The translations under genes were made by a program, and so were the position numbers. Shown here one piece after another: positions 25,421 through 33,697 of a stretch of DNA of 35,502 bases. Source of the stretch: Malikia sp041190985 (GTDB taxonomy: Bacteria; Pseudomonadota; Gammaproteobacteria; Burkholderiales; Burkholderiaceae_C); the NCBI GenBank assembly GCA_041190985.1, contig JBEEPT010000060.1, positions 1 to 35,502 of the forward strand, in the 5' to 3' direction. Within the stretch, counting starts at the first letter, position 1. Each line of letters begins with the position of its first letter. The notes under the pieces are model-generated. The model was not told the DNA's origin. It saw only the letters and a program-made list of their open reading frames with translations, and did not search any database.

Positions 25421-27987
25421 ACGCTGTCGCGGTGCGCATGACGGGCGTGTCGAAGGCCTTCGGTGGCGTGCGGGCGCTCGACAACGTGGACCTGAGCTTC
25501 CACAAGGGCCAGATCCACGCGCTGCTCGGCGGCAACGGCGCAGGCAAGTCGACCATCCTGAAGATACTCAACGGCGTGCACGTACCCGACGCCGGCACGA
25601 TCGAAGTCGACGGTGTGGCGCTGACCGAGCACACGCCAGAGGCGGCGCGTCGCGCCGGCGTGGCAATGATCTTCCAGGAGATGAGCCTGGTGCCGACGCT
25701 CACTGTCGCGCAGAACATCTTCTTGACCCGCGAGTATCGCGACGGCCTCGGGATGATCGACGACCGCGAGGCGGAGCGCCAGGCGCGTGAGCTGTTCAGC
25801 GAACTGGGGATCGACATCGACCCCGGGCTGCTGGTCTCCGAGCTGAGCGCGGGGCAGCAGCAGCTCACCGAGATCATCAAGGCGATGTCGCAGCAACCGA
25901 GCACGCTGATCCTCGACGAGCCGACCACGGCGCTGTCGTCGACCGAGACCGATCGGCTGTTCGACTTCGTCGTGCGCCTCAAGGCCAAAGGTGTGGCCGT
26001 CGTCTACGTCTCGCACCGCATGGACGAGATCTTCAAGATCGCCGACGTGGCTTCCATCATGCGTGACGGACGGCACGTGGTGACGGCGCCGATCGGCGAG
26101 TTCACGCTGCAATCGATGATTGAGCATATCGTCGGTCGCAGCGCGGCCGGCTTTCACGACCTGGAGCAGCAAGCGACGCTCGGCGAACCGCTGGTCGAGT
26201 TGCGCGGCGTCGCCGGTGCGCGCCGGCCGAACAACCGGGTCGACCTGGTCGTGCACCGCGGCGAGGTCGTCGGCGTCGCCGGACTGCTGGGCAGCGGCCG
26301 CAGTTCGATGGCGCGCTTGCTCTGCGGCCTCGACACGATGATCGCCGGTGAGATCCGCATCGCCGGCAAGGTGGTATCGATCAAGAGCCCGCGCGACGCA
26401 ATCGCCCATGGCATCGCACTGATTCCCGAGGACCGACGCCGGCAGGGTTTCGTGGCGTCGCACAGCGTGGCGCATAACATCCACCTGCCGGTGCTCGACA
26501 AGCTCAGCAAATACTCCTGGATCCTGACCGACAAGGCCAAGCAGCATGCCGACGCGCTGATCAAGCGCTTGCGCGTGAAGACCGCCTCGGCGGACAGCGC
26601 GATCGGCACGCTTTCGGGCGGCAACGCGCAGAAGGTCGTGATCGCCAAGTGGCTCGGTGCCGAGCCGGACGTGCTCGTGCTCGACGAACCCACGGCCGGC
26701 ATCGACATCGGTAGCAAAGGCGAAATCGTCGCGCTGATCCGCGAACTCGCCCGGCAGGGCAAGGCGATCCTGATCCTGTCGTCCGAGCTGGCCGAGTTGC
26801 TCGCCGCGAGCGACCGCATCGTCGTCATGTCCAACGGCCAGTTGGTGCGCGACATCCCGCGCAGCGAACTCGATGCCGTGATGGCCGACGCCGCCGACCC
26901 GGCCGAGCGCCTGCAGCTCGCCGAGCGTTACCTGCAGATGGCGCTGCAGAACCGGGCCGAACAATATGCCAAGACCCTCAGCACCGGTCCGAACGGCGAG
27001 ACGCCCGAACTGGCGGCGAACGTCAAGCTCAGCGACGAAGAGCTCGACACGATCCGGGCCATGCGGGCCAAGGCGGCGATCGTGATGCACTACAGTGGCA
27101 ACGACTGGTCGCGCGCCCAGACCGAAGGGCTCAAGGCGCAGTTCGCCGCGATGGGCGTCGATGTGGTGGCTGTCAGCGATGCCGGCTTCAAGGCCGAGCA
27201 GCAGGTCAAGGACATCGAGTCCGCGTTGGCCCTGGACCCGCAGATCATCGTGTCGATACCGACCGATCCGATCGCGACCGCCGCGGCCTACCGCCAAGCT
27301 GCCGAACGGGGCGTCAAGCTGGTGTTCATGGACAACGTGCCCAAGGGACTGGTCGCAGGCCGCGACTATGTTAGCGCCGTCTCGTCCGACAACTACGGCA
27401 ACGGCATCGCCTCGGCACAATTGATGGCCAAGGCCCTGGGCGGCCAGGGCGAGGTCGGGATGGTGTTTCACGCGGCCGACTTCTTCGTCACACGGCAGCG
27501 CTACGAGGCCTTCAAGAAGACCCTCTCCGAGCAGCATCCGGGCATCCGCATCGTCGCCGAGACGGGCATCACCGGACCCGACTTCGCGGCTGATGCGCGC
27601 AACGCTGCCGCGGCCATGCTCACGTCGCACCCGAACCTCAAAGGCATCTGGGCGGTCTGGGACGTGCCAGCCGAAGGCGTGATCGCAGCGGCACGAGCCG
27701 CAGGACGCAGCGACCTCGCCATCACCACCATTGACCTCGGGCAACTCGTCGCCGCCGACATGGCTCGCGACGGATTCGTCAAAGGCGTGGGGGCCCAGCG
27801 GGCCTACGACCACGGCGTGACCGAAGCGATGTTGGCCGGCTACGGCCTGCTCGGCAAGACGGCGCCGGCCTACGTCGCGCTGCCAGCACTGCCGGTGAAC
27901 AAGGAAAACCTGCTCGACGCCTGGCAGATCGTCTACCGCCACGAGCCGCACCTTCAATACAGCACATTGCAAGGAGTCAAATCATGA
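25417..27987 (+). CDS. fused sugar ABC-transporter ATPase and substrate-binding domain
   Basis: 856 aa in one uninterrupted frame. Residues 1 to about 500 are a complete RbsA-type double ATPase. The first half has Walker A GGNGAGKST (38-46), signature LSAGQ (143-147), Walker B LILDEP (164-169) and H-loop His200. The second half has the usual degenerate P-loop GLLGSGRSS, signature LSGGN (399-403) and LVLDEP (420-425). From about 514 to 845 it continues as a whole type I sugar-binding domain matching mature SBP1: IVMHYSGNDWSRAQTEGLK, VSAVSSDNYGNGIASAQLM, FHAADFFVTRQRY, GIWAVWDVPAEGVIAAA. The junction (AERYLQMALQNRAEQYAKTL) has no signal peptide or membrane helix, so the binding domain should be cytosolic. 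ATGA overlaps with both neighbours argue against a missed separate gene. Confidence 0.88.
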   Translation: MNAVAVRMTGVSKAFGGVRALDNVDLSFHKGQIHALLGGNGAGKSTILKILNGVHVPDAGTIEVDGVALTEHTPEAARRAGVAMIFQEMSLVPTLTVAQNIFLTREYRDGLGMIDDREAERQARELFSELGIDIDPGLLVSELSAGQQQLTEIIKAMSQQPSTLILDEPTTALSSTETDRLFDFVVRLKAKGVAVVYVSHRMDEIFKIADVASIMRDGRHVVTAPIGEFTLQSMIEHIVGRSAAGFHDLEQQATLGEPLVELRGVAGARRPNNRVDLVVHRGEVVGVAGLLGSGRSSMARLLCGLDTMIAGEIRIAGKVVSIKSPRDAIAHGIALIPEDRRRQGFVASHSVAHNIHLPVLDKLSKYSWILTDKAKQHADALIKRLRVKTASADSAIGTLSGGNAQKVVIAKWLGAEPDVLVLDEPTAGIDIGSKGEIVALIRELARQGKAILILSSELAELLAASDRIVVMSNGQLVRDIPRSELDAVMADAADPAERLQLAERYLQMALQNRAEQYAKTLSTGPNGETPELAANVKLSDEELDTIRAMRAKAAIVMHYSGNDWSRAQTEGLKAQFAAMGVDVVAVSDAGFKAEQQVKDIESALALDPQIIVSIPTDPIATAAAYRQAAERGVKLVFMDNVPKGLVAGRDYVSAVSSDNYGNGIASAQLMAKALGGQGEVGMVFHAADFFVTRQRYEAFKKTLSEQHPGIRIVAETGITGPDFAADARNAAAAMLTSHPNLKGIWAVWDVPAEGVIAAARAAGRSDLAITTIDLGQLVAADMARDGFVKGVGAQRAYDHGVTEAMLAGYGLLGKTAPAYVALPALPVNKENLLDAWQIVYRHEPHLQYSTLQGVKS

Positions 27988-28952
27988 CCACTTTCACCCT
28001 GGGCGCGCGCCCTTCACCGATCAAGTCGATGGCGGCGTCCTGGCGCCAATACGTTATTTACCTCGGCTTCGTGGCGATCTTCCTGATCTTCTCGGCTACG
28101 CTGTTCGACAAGGGCTTCCTGGACCCGAACAACCTGCTCAACATCATTCGCCAGACGGCGATGATCGCGGTGATGGCCGTGGCGATGACCTTCGTGCTGG
28201 CAGCCGGCGAGATCGACCTGTCGATCGGGGCAGTAGCCGGACTCACGACGATTACCACCGCGATGGCGATCGAAGTCGCCGGGTCCTTCGTGGGTGTGTG
28301 TGCGGGCCTGGCCACCGGGCTGTTGGTGGGCTTGTGCAACGGCCTGCTGACCACCAAGATCGGCATTCCGTCCTTCCTGACCACGCTGGCGATGCTCGGC
28401 ATCGCCAAGGGCGTGGCGATGTGGGTCAGCGGCACGGCGGCAATCCCGATCCTGGCGCCGACCTACTCCTACATCTTCGGCGGCGGCAACGTCGGGCCGG
28501 TGCCGACGCTGTTGGTGTGGATGCTGGTCATCGGCGTGGCCGGTCACCTGGTGCTGCGGCGCACCGGCTTCGGTCGCCGCGTGCTGGCCACCGGCGGCAA
28601 CGAGACGGCGGCGCGCTACAGCGGTGTCGACACGAGCTCGATCAAGATGCGTGTGCTGATGCTGTCGAGCATGTCGGCCGCGGTGGCCGGCATGCTGTAC
28701 GCGGGCCGGCTCCAGTCGGGCCGCTTCCAGCTCGGTGAAGGCGACGAGTTGTCGGTGATCGCTGCTGCGGTGCTCGGGGGCACCAGCCTGTTCGGCGGCG
28801 CCGGCACGGTGGTGGGCACGATCATGGGCGCGTTGATGATCGGCATGATCAACAACGGCCTGATCCTGATGGGCCTGGAATTCAGCCAGCAGTTGATTGC
28901 GCGCGGCGCCATCATCATCCTCGCCGTGGCGCTGAGCCAGCAAAAACGTTGA
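27984..28952 (+). CDS. sugar ABC transporter permease (RbsC-like)
   Basis: 322 aa, very hydrophobic, with about eight to ten membrane segments. Family segments: MAVAMTFVLAAGEIDLSIGA, TTKIGIPSFLTTLAMLGIAKG, RTGFGRRVLATGGNETAARY (the coupling-helix region) and VLGGTSLFGGAGTVVGTIMG. It forms the inner-membrane channel for the RbsA-type ATPase. Its ATG overlaps the stop of the ATPase fusion gene (ATGA at 27984). Only one permease gene is present, so a homodimer is expected. Confidence 0.93.
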   Translation: MTTFTLGARPSPIKSMAASWRQYVIYLGFVAIFLIFSATLFDKGFLDPNNLLNIIRQTAMIAVMAVAMTFVLAAGEIDLSIGAVAGLTTITTAMAIEVAGSFVGVCAGLATGLLVGLCNGLLTTKIGIPSFLTTLAMLGIAKGVAMWVSGTAAIPILAPTYSYIFGGGNVGPVPTLLVWMLVIGVAGHLVLRRTGFGRRVLATGGNETAARYSGVDTSSIKMRVLMLSSMSAAVAGMLYAGRLQSGRFQLGEGDELSVIAAAVLGGTSLFGGAGTVVGTIMGALMIGMINNGLILMGLEFSQQLIARGAIIILAVALSQQKR

Positions 28953-28978
28953 TCCCGAGACAAGAGGCAGAAATTCCC

Positions 28979-29302
28979 ATGAAACCTGGTTGCACCATTA
29001 TCGGCAACGTCCACGCCCGGCCGGAAAAGCGCGCTGAACTGCTGGAGCTGCTGCACACCTTCATCGCCCCGACACGGCAGGAGGCGGGCTGCATCGAATA
29101 CCAGTTCCATGTCAGCGCCGAGGACCCTAACGCCTTCATGTTCTACGAGAACTGGGCCAGCCGCGAGGCGCTGGCCCAGCACCTCGAGATGCCCTACCTC
29201 CAGCCGTTGGCCGAGCGCCAGCACGAGTTGCTGGCGCGTCCTGTCGAGATCGTCCACTACGAGATGCTCGCGCCCTTGCAGGCGGTGCGAGTGTCGGTCT
29301 GA
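28979..29302 (+). CDS. ABM-domain protein (YgiN-like, putative monooxygenase)
   Basis: 107 aa dimeric alpha/beta-barrel protein of the antibiotic-biosynthesis-monooxygenase superfamily: GNVHARPEKRAELLELLHTF, EAGCIEYQFHVSAEDP, FMFYENWASREALAQHLEMP. The ATG at 28979 is chosen over an upstream in-frame TTG because a GAGG motif lies 12 bases before it. Relatives include quinol monooxygenase YgiN and sugar mutarotases of similar fold, so a role on the imported sugar or its aldehyde is possible. Not determined. It starts 27 bp after the permease gene. Confidence 0.75.
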   Translation: MKPGCTIIGNVHARPEKRAELLELLHTFIAPTRQEAGCIEYQFHVSAEDPNAFMFYENWASREALAQHLEMPYLQPLAERQHELLARPVEIVHYEMLAPLQAVRVSV

Positions 29303-29335
29303 GGATAGCGCCGGCGGGTTTACAGGGAGGCTGAG

Positions 29336-30328
29336 ATGTCCATGTCCATCATCGAAATCGCCAAGCGTGCTGGCGTGTCCATCGCCACGGTGTCGCGGGT
29401 CATGAACGCCAGCGCCACCGTGCGCCCGCAAACTCGCGAACGGGTCGAGTCCGTGATCGCCGAGCTGGGCTACCGCCCCAACTTCCTCGGTCGCAACCTG
29501 CGCACAGCGCAAAGCCGGTTGCTGCTGACCATGGTGCCCGATTTCGGCAACCCGTTCTATGCCGAGATCGTGCGCGGCATAGACAGTGTGGCGCGCAAAG
29601 AGGGCTACCACGTGCTGATGTGCAACACCAGTGAGGGCCTGGAAGCCGACCGCACGTATTTCGACTTGCTGCGCAACCACCTGGCCGACGGCGCGATCTG
29701 CCTCGACCCCGACACCATCCAGCAGGCACTCAGCCGAGAGGCCGGCGACCTGTGCTGGGTGGCCTGTTGCGAGTTCGACCCCGGCGGGCAGGTTCCCTAC
29801 GTCGGCATCGACAACGTGCGTGCGGCCTTCGATGCGGTGAGCTACCTGATCCAGCGCGGTCACCGGCGCATTGCCCTGCTCAACAGCGACGAGCGTTTCC
29901 TTTACTCGCGGCAACGCCGCCAGGGCTATCTCGACGCCCTCAGCGCCGCTGGACTCGAACCCCCCGCGGGTGGTGACATCACGACCTTGGGTCTGAGCTA
30001 TGACCACGGTCGCCAGGCGCTGGCGACGATGCTGTCCGGCGGCCTGCGCCCGGATGCGATCTTCGCTGTCTCCGACACGCTGGCCATCGGCGCCATGCAC
30101 GGCCTGCGCGACGCCGGGTTGTCGGTGCCGGGCGACGTGGCTGTGTTCGGCTTCGACAACATCCAGTTGTGCACCATGGTCCAGCCCGAGCTGAGCACGG
30201 TGGCCCAGCCTATGTACGAGCTAGGTGAGACCGCCGCCACGCTGTTGCTGCGGCGCATGCGCCAACCCGATGCCGAAGTCGATGGCGTCATCCTCGGTCA
30301 CGAACTGGTCATTCGTGACTCTGCCTGA
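29336..30328 (+). CDS. LacI-family transcriptional regulator
   Basis: 330 aa. N-terminal helix-turn-helix IIEIAKRAGVSIATVSRVMN and hinge YRPNFLGRNLRTAQS, then a sugar-binding domain (FGNPFYAEIVRGIDSVARKE, YVGIDNVRAAFDAVSYLIQR, AIFAVSDTLAIGAMHGLRDA, VAVFGFDNIQLCTMVQPELS). AGGGAGG lies at 29324-29330. It most likely binds the two GTAAACGTTTAC operators at 19565 and 19690 and is relieved by the imported sugar or a pathway intermediate (inference). Its position inside the operon implies autoregulation. Confidence 0.93.
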   Translation: MSMSIIEIAKRAGVSIATVSRVMNASATVRPQTRERVESVIAELGYRPNFLGRNLRTAQSRLLLTMVPDFGNPFYAEIVRGIDSVARKEGYHVLMCNTSEGLEADRTYFDLLRNHLADGAICLDPDTIQQALSREAGDLCWVACCEFDPGGQVPYVGIDNVRAAFDAVSYLIQRGHRRIALLNSDERFLYSRQRRQGYLDALSAAGLEPPAGGDITTLGLSYDHGRQALATMLSGGLRPDAIFAVSDTLAIGAMHGLRDAGLSVPGDVAVFGFDNIQLCTMVQPELSTVAQPMYELGETAATLLLRRMRQPDAEVDGVILGHELVIRDSA

Positions 30329-30367
30329 ACCCGCCGAACGAGCAAGTCATCCGTTCCACATCAACCC

Positions 30368-30404
30368 GGGCTGGTTGTAGCGCCCGCCGGCGTCGCACCA
30401 GCCC
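30368..30404 (+). other. hairpin between regulator and second half of cluster
   Basis: GGGCTGGT (30368-30375) pairs with ACCAGCCC (30397-30404) across a 21-base GC-rich loop, in the 95-bp gap after the lacI-like gene. No T-run follows. It may be a processing or attenuation element that separates the two halves of the transcript. Confidence 0.35.
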
Positions 30405-30423
30405 AGCAACGAGTTCGCCAGCC

Positions 30424-31491
30424 ATGAAAACAATCCAAGGCCCAGCCATCTTCCTGGCCCAGTTCCTGGGCGATGCAGCGCCTTTCGATACCCTGCCCAA
30501 TCTCGCGCGCTGGGCCGCCGCACTGGGCTACAAGGGCATCCAGTTGCCCATCGACGCGCGCCTGATCGATCTGAAGCGGGCCGCCGAAAGCCAGACCTAT
30601 TGCGATGAGCTGCGCGGCCAGGTGGCCGAATTCGGCGTGCAGATCACCGAGCTGTCCACCCACCTGCAAGGGCAGTTGCTGGCCGTGCACCCGACCTACG
30701 ACCAGCTTTTCGACGGCTTCGCCCCCGCCGAGCTGCGTGGCAAACCGGCGCAGCGTACCGCCTGGGCTGCTGAGCAATTGCTGCTTGCTGCGCAGGCGTC
30801 GAAGCGCCTCGGCCTGTGTGCCCATGCCACTTTCTCTGGCGCGCTGGCCTGGCCCTACCTCTACCCCTGGCCGCAGCGGCCTGCCGGCCTGGTCGAACAG
30901 GCTTTTGCCGAACTGGCGCGGCGCTGGCTGCCGGTGCTCGATGCCTTCGACGCGGCGGGGGTGGACGTCTGCTACGAGTTGCATCCGGGCGAAGACCTGC
31001 ACGACGGCGTCAGCTTCGAGCGCTTCCTCGATGCAGTCGGCCAGCACCGGCGCGCCAACATCCTCTACGACCCGAGCCACTTCGTGCTGCAGCAGCTCGA
31101 CTACCTGGCTTTCATCGACATCTACCACTCACGCATCAAGGCTTTCCACGTCAAGGACGCCGAGTTCCGGCCGAACGGTCGTCAGGGGGTCTATGGCGGC
31201 TACCAGGGCTGGCTGCAGCGCGCCGGACGCTTCCGTTCGCTGGGTGACGGGCAGGTCGACTTCGGCGCCATCTTCTCGAAACTGGCGCAATACGATTACG
31301 CCGGCTGGGCCGTGCTGGAATGGGAATGCTGCATCAAGCACCCCGAGGACGGCGCGCGCGAAGGCGCCGAGTTCATCCGCAAGCACATCATCCGCGTGGC
31401 TGAACGCGCCTTCGACGATTTCGCCGCCAGCGGCGTCGATGCGCAGGTGTTGGCCGGCGTGCTCGGTCTCGCGCCGGCATCGAACCAATGA
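30424..31491 (+). CDS. sugar phosphate isomerase/epimerase-like TIM barrel (2)
   Basis: 355 aa, larger member of the AP_endonuc_2 fold: FLGDAAPFDTLPNLARWAAA, YKGIQLPIDA, VCYELHPGEDLHDG (Glu/His), ILYDPSHFVLQQLDYLAFID (Asp/His), IKAFHVKDAEFRPNGR (His/Asp) and AVLEWEC (Glu). These are the four metal-ligand positions of the fold. Genes of this size class usually sit next to a Gfo/Idh gene, as here: its stop overlaps the next start (ATGA at 31488). Substrate unknown. Confidence 0.85.
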   Translation: MKTIQGPAIFLAQFLGDAAPFDTLPNLARWAAALGYKGIQLPIDARLIDLKRAAESQTYCDELRGQVAEFGVQITELSTHLQGQLLAVHPTYDQLFDGFAPAELRGKPAQRTAWAAEQLLLAAQASKRLGLCAHATFSGALAWPYLYPWPQRPAGLVEQAFAELARRWLPVLDAFDAAGVDVCYELHPGEDLHDGVSFERFLDAVGQHRRANILYDPSHFVLQQLDYLAFIDIYHSRIKAFHVKDAEFRPNGRQGVYGGYQGWLQRAGRFRSLGDGQVDFGAIFSKLAQYDYAGWAVLEWECCIKHPEDGAREGAEFIRKHIIRVAERAFDDFAASGVDAQVLAGVLGLAPASNQ

Positions 31492-32651
31492 AGAAGATGA
31501 GCATGAGAAGACGCATACGCATCGGCTTGGTGGGCGGCGGCCAGGGCAGTTTCATCGGCACGGCCCACCGCGCCGCCGCGCGTCTGGACGACGGCTACGA
31601 TCTCGTCGCCGGGGCCTTGTCGTCCGACCCGCAGCGCGCGCTGGCCAGCGGCCTGGAGTTGCGCCTCGCGCCGGAACGTTGTTACGCCGACTATGCCGAC
31701 ATGGCGCGACGCGAAGCGCAACGCGACGACGGCATCGACGCGGTCGTGATCGTCACGCCCAACCACCTGCACTTTCCCGTGGCGCAGGCATTCCTGGAGC
31801 AAGGCATCCACGTCATCTGCGATAAGCCGATGACGACACGGCTCGATCATGCCGATGTGCTGCAGGAGTTGGCACAGCGCCGCGGCCTGCTGTTCATGGT
31901 GACCCACACTTATTCAGGCTATCCGTTGGTGCGTCACGCCCGCGAACTGGTGCGCAGCGGCGACCTGGGCGACATACGCGTGGTGCAGGTCGAGTACGCC
32001 CAGGACTGGCTGGCCGAGCCGCTGGAGCTGACCGGCCAGAAGCAGGCCGAATGGCGCGCCGACCCCAAGCGCGCCGGCCCGGCCGGTGCCTTGGGCGACA
32101 TCGGCACGCATGCCTTCCACCTGGCCGGCTTCGTCACCGGACTGACGGTCGAGCAGCTCTCGGCCGAGTTGAGCACCTTCGTGCCTGGCCGTGCGCTCGA
32201 CGACCACGTGCAGGTGATGCTGCGGTACCAGGGGGGCGCGCGGGGTCTGCTGTGGGCCAGCCAGGTCGCGACTGGCTGCGCCAACCGGCTGCAACTGCGG
32301 GTGTTCGGCAGCCGCGCAGCGATCCATTTCGACCAGGAGAGCCCCGACCAGTTGCTGGTCACGCGCCTGGGCGAAGCCACGCAGATCGTACGTCGCGGCG
32401 CCACGCCTGCCGGTGGCGACGCGGCGCTTGCCACTCGGCTGCCTGCCGGCCACCCGGAAGGCTATTTCGAAGCTTTTTCGCAGCTTTACCGCGACTTCGC
32501 GCTCGCTTGGCATGCCCGCGCCGAAGGCCAGACCTTCGACGCCGAGCACCACCCCATGCCTACCGTGCAAGATGGACGTCAGGGCATGGCCTTCATCGAC
32601 GCCGTGCTGCGCAGCCACCAGGGTGGCAGCAGCTGGGTCACCCTGTCCTGA
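31488..32651 (+). CDS. Gfo/Idh/MocA-family oxidoreductase (2)
   Basis: 387 aa. Rossmann motif GLVGGGQGSFIGTAHRAAAR (residues 13-32), DKP at 112-114 (variant of EKP), and Asp204/His208 in GDIGTHAFHLAG. It is only distantly similar to the first Gfo/Idh protein of the cluster, so the two probably act on different positions or steps. Translation is coupled to the upstream TIM-barrel gene. A second in-frame start at 31503 is possible. NAD(P)-dependent sugar or keto-sugar oxidoreduction is expected. Confidence 0.9.
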   Translation: MKKMSMRRRIRIGLVGGGQGSFIGTAHRAAARLDDGYDLVAGALSSDPQRALASGLELRLAPERCYADYADMARREAQRDDGIDAVVIVTPNHLHFPVAQAFLEQGIHVICDKPMTTRLDHADVLQELAQRRGLLFMVTHTYSGYPLVRHARELVRSGDLGDIRVVQVEYAQDWLAEPLELTGQKQAEWRADPKRAGPAGALGDIGTHAFHLAGFVTGLTVEQLSAELSTFVPGRALDDHVQVMLRYQGGARGLLWASQVATGCANRLQLRVFGSRAAIHFDQESPDQLLVTRLGEATQIVRRGATPAGGDAALATRLPAGHPEGYFEAFSQLYRDFALAWHARAEGQTFDAEHHPMPTVQDGRQGMAFIDAVLRSHQGGSSWVTLS

Positions 32652-32692
32652 CCGCCCCTGCCGGTCGTCGCCCCCCACCCTTGGATACATCC

Positions 32693-33547
32693 ATGTTCCG
32701 CTACACCGCCGAGATCCTGCCCTACCACGACCATCCGCTCGAAGCCTCCCTGGCCGAGCTCGCCAAGCTGGGCTACAGCGAAGTGAATCTCTGGTCCAGT
32801 GCCGCGCCGCTGGCCCACCACGTGAACCCGGGCGACGACGTCGGGGCCATCAAGTCGCTGCTCGAGAAGTACCGACTGAAGCCCTGTGGCCTGACCATGT
32901 ACGGCAAGAACCAGGCCGAGATGCTCGAGCGCATCGACTTCGCCGCCGAGCTGGGCATCGACACTGTGATCTTCGATTGCGAGGCCAACTATGTCGACTT
33001 CGTCGCCAAGTTCCTGCCGCCGCTGGTCGAGCGGGCCGAGCAGCGCAGTGTGCGCATCGCCGTGGAGAACCACCTGACGGTGCCGTTCTCGGCCGACTTC
33101 GAGTCGGGCGGCAATGAAGACAAGCGCTGGGCCGAAGGCGTGGACAGCCTGGCCCAGATCAAGCGCCTGGTGACCGACATCGACCACCCCAATCTCGGCG
33201 TGTGCCTGGCGCCGCCGCACCTGTGGGTGATGGGTGAAATCATCAGCGAAGCCATCACCTTCCTGGCCGAGCGCAAACGCCTGTACTACTACTACATCTG
33301 GGACGTCGATCGCGCCTACCGCCGCGGTATCGACGGCCTGAACTTCGGCCCCGGCGAAAAGCAATTGCCGCGCGTCGATGGCACGCTCGACCACGCCGTG
33401 CCGCTGGCGGCGCTCAAGCGCGTGGGGTACACCGGCGCGGCCAGCATCAAGTGCCACGGCACACACGGCTGGTCGCTTGACTACATCAGTGCTCAGTTGA
33501 AGGCGTCCGATGCCTACATCCGCGACTGCCTGCGGCGCATCGGGTGA
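32693..33547 (+). CDS. sugar phosphate isomerase/epimerase-like TIM barrel (3)
   Basis: 284 aa from the ATG at 32693. Fold segments: AELAKLGYSEVNLWS, DTVIFDCEANYVDFV, RIAVENHLTVPFSADFESGG (Glu/His), DIDHPNLGVCLAPPHLWVMG, YYYIWDVDRAYRRG and SIKCHGTHGWSLDYI. The site usually written D-x-x-H reads CLAPPH here, so the metal-ligand Asp of this strand seems replaced, while His remains. It may still be an isomerase with altered metal use. Last gene of the cluster, 41 bp after the second Gfo/Idh gene. Confidence 0.8.
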   Translation: MFRYTAEILPYHDHPLEASLAELAKLGYSEVNLWSSAAPLAHHVNPGDDVGAIKSLLEKYRLKPCGLTMYGKNQAEMLERIDFAAELGIDTVIFDCEANYVDFVAKFLPPLVERAEQRSVRIAVENHLTVPFSADFESGGNEDKRWAEGVDSLAQIKRLVTDIDHPNLGVCLAPPHLWVMGEIISEAITFLAERKRLYYYYIWDVDRAYRRGIDGLNFGPGEKQLPRVDGTLDHAVPLAALKRVGYTGAASIKCHGTHGWSLDYISAQLKASDAYIRDCLRRIG

Positions 33548-33556
33548 TAACAGCCG

Positions 33557-33688
33557 CTAACACAAGCCCTCAACAATGCGCGAGCGGATGAGGGCGGCCG
33601 CCAAGGTCAGTCGCGCCATGAGCGCGTCCAGATTGCGCTGGAAGCGGATACGCAATTTTCGAAATTCCACAAACCAGGCATCCATGTC
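33557..33688 (-). pseudogene. IS5-like transposase C-terminal remnant
   Basis: A 42-codon minus-strand piece, DAWFVEFRKLRIRFQRNLDA followed by LMARLTLAAALIRSRIV, ends in TAG at 33559-33557. It matches the WF.EFRKLRIRFERR.D...A.LTLA.ALI ending of IS5-family transposases. The rest of the gene and the terminal repeats are absent. It lies in the 150-bp gap between the sugar cluster and the SRAP gene and marks an old insertion or deletion point. Confidence 0.6.
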
Positions 33689-33697
33689 GAAGTTGTG

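Noticed and set aside
26880..27000. Separate start for the third binding protein inside the fusion gene
   Set aside because: There is no ribosome site followed by a signal peptide in this stretch. The frame is continuous from the ATPase and a cytosolic start would still lack export.
25345..27972. 875-codon minus-strand frame opposite the ATPase-SBP fusion
   Set aside because: Shadow of the fusion gene. Composition is typical of antisense frames and no family is recognisable.
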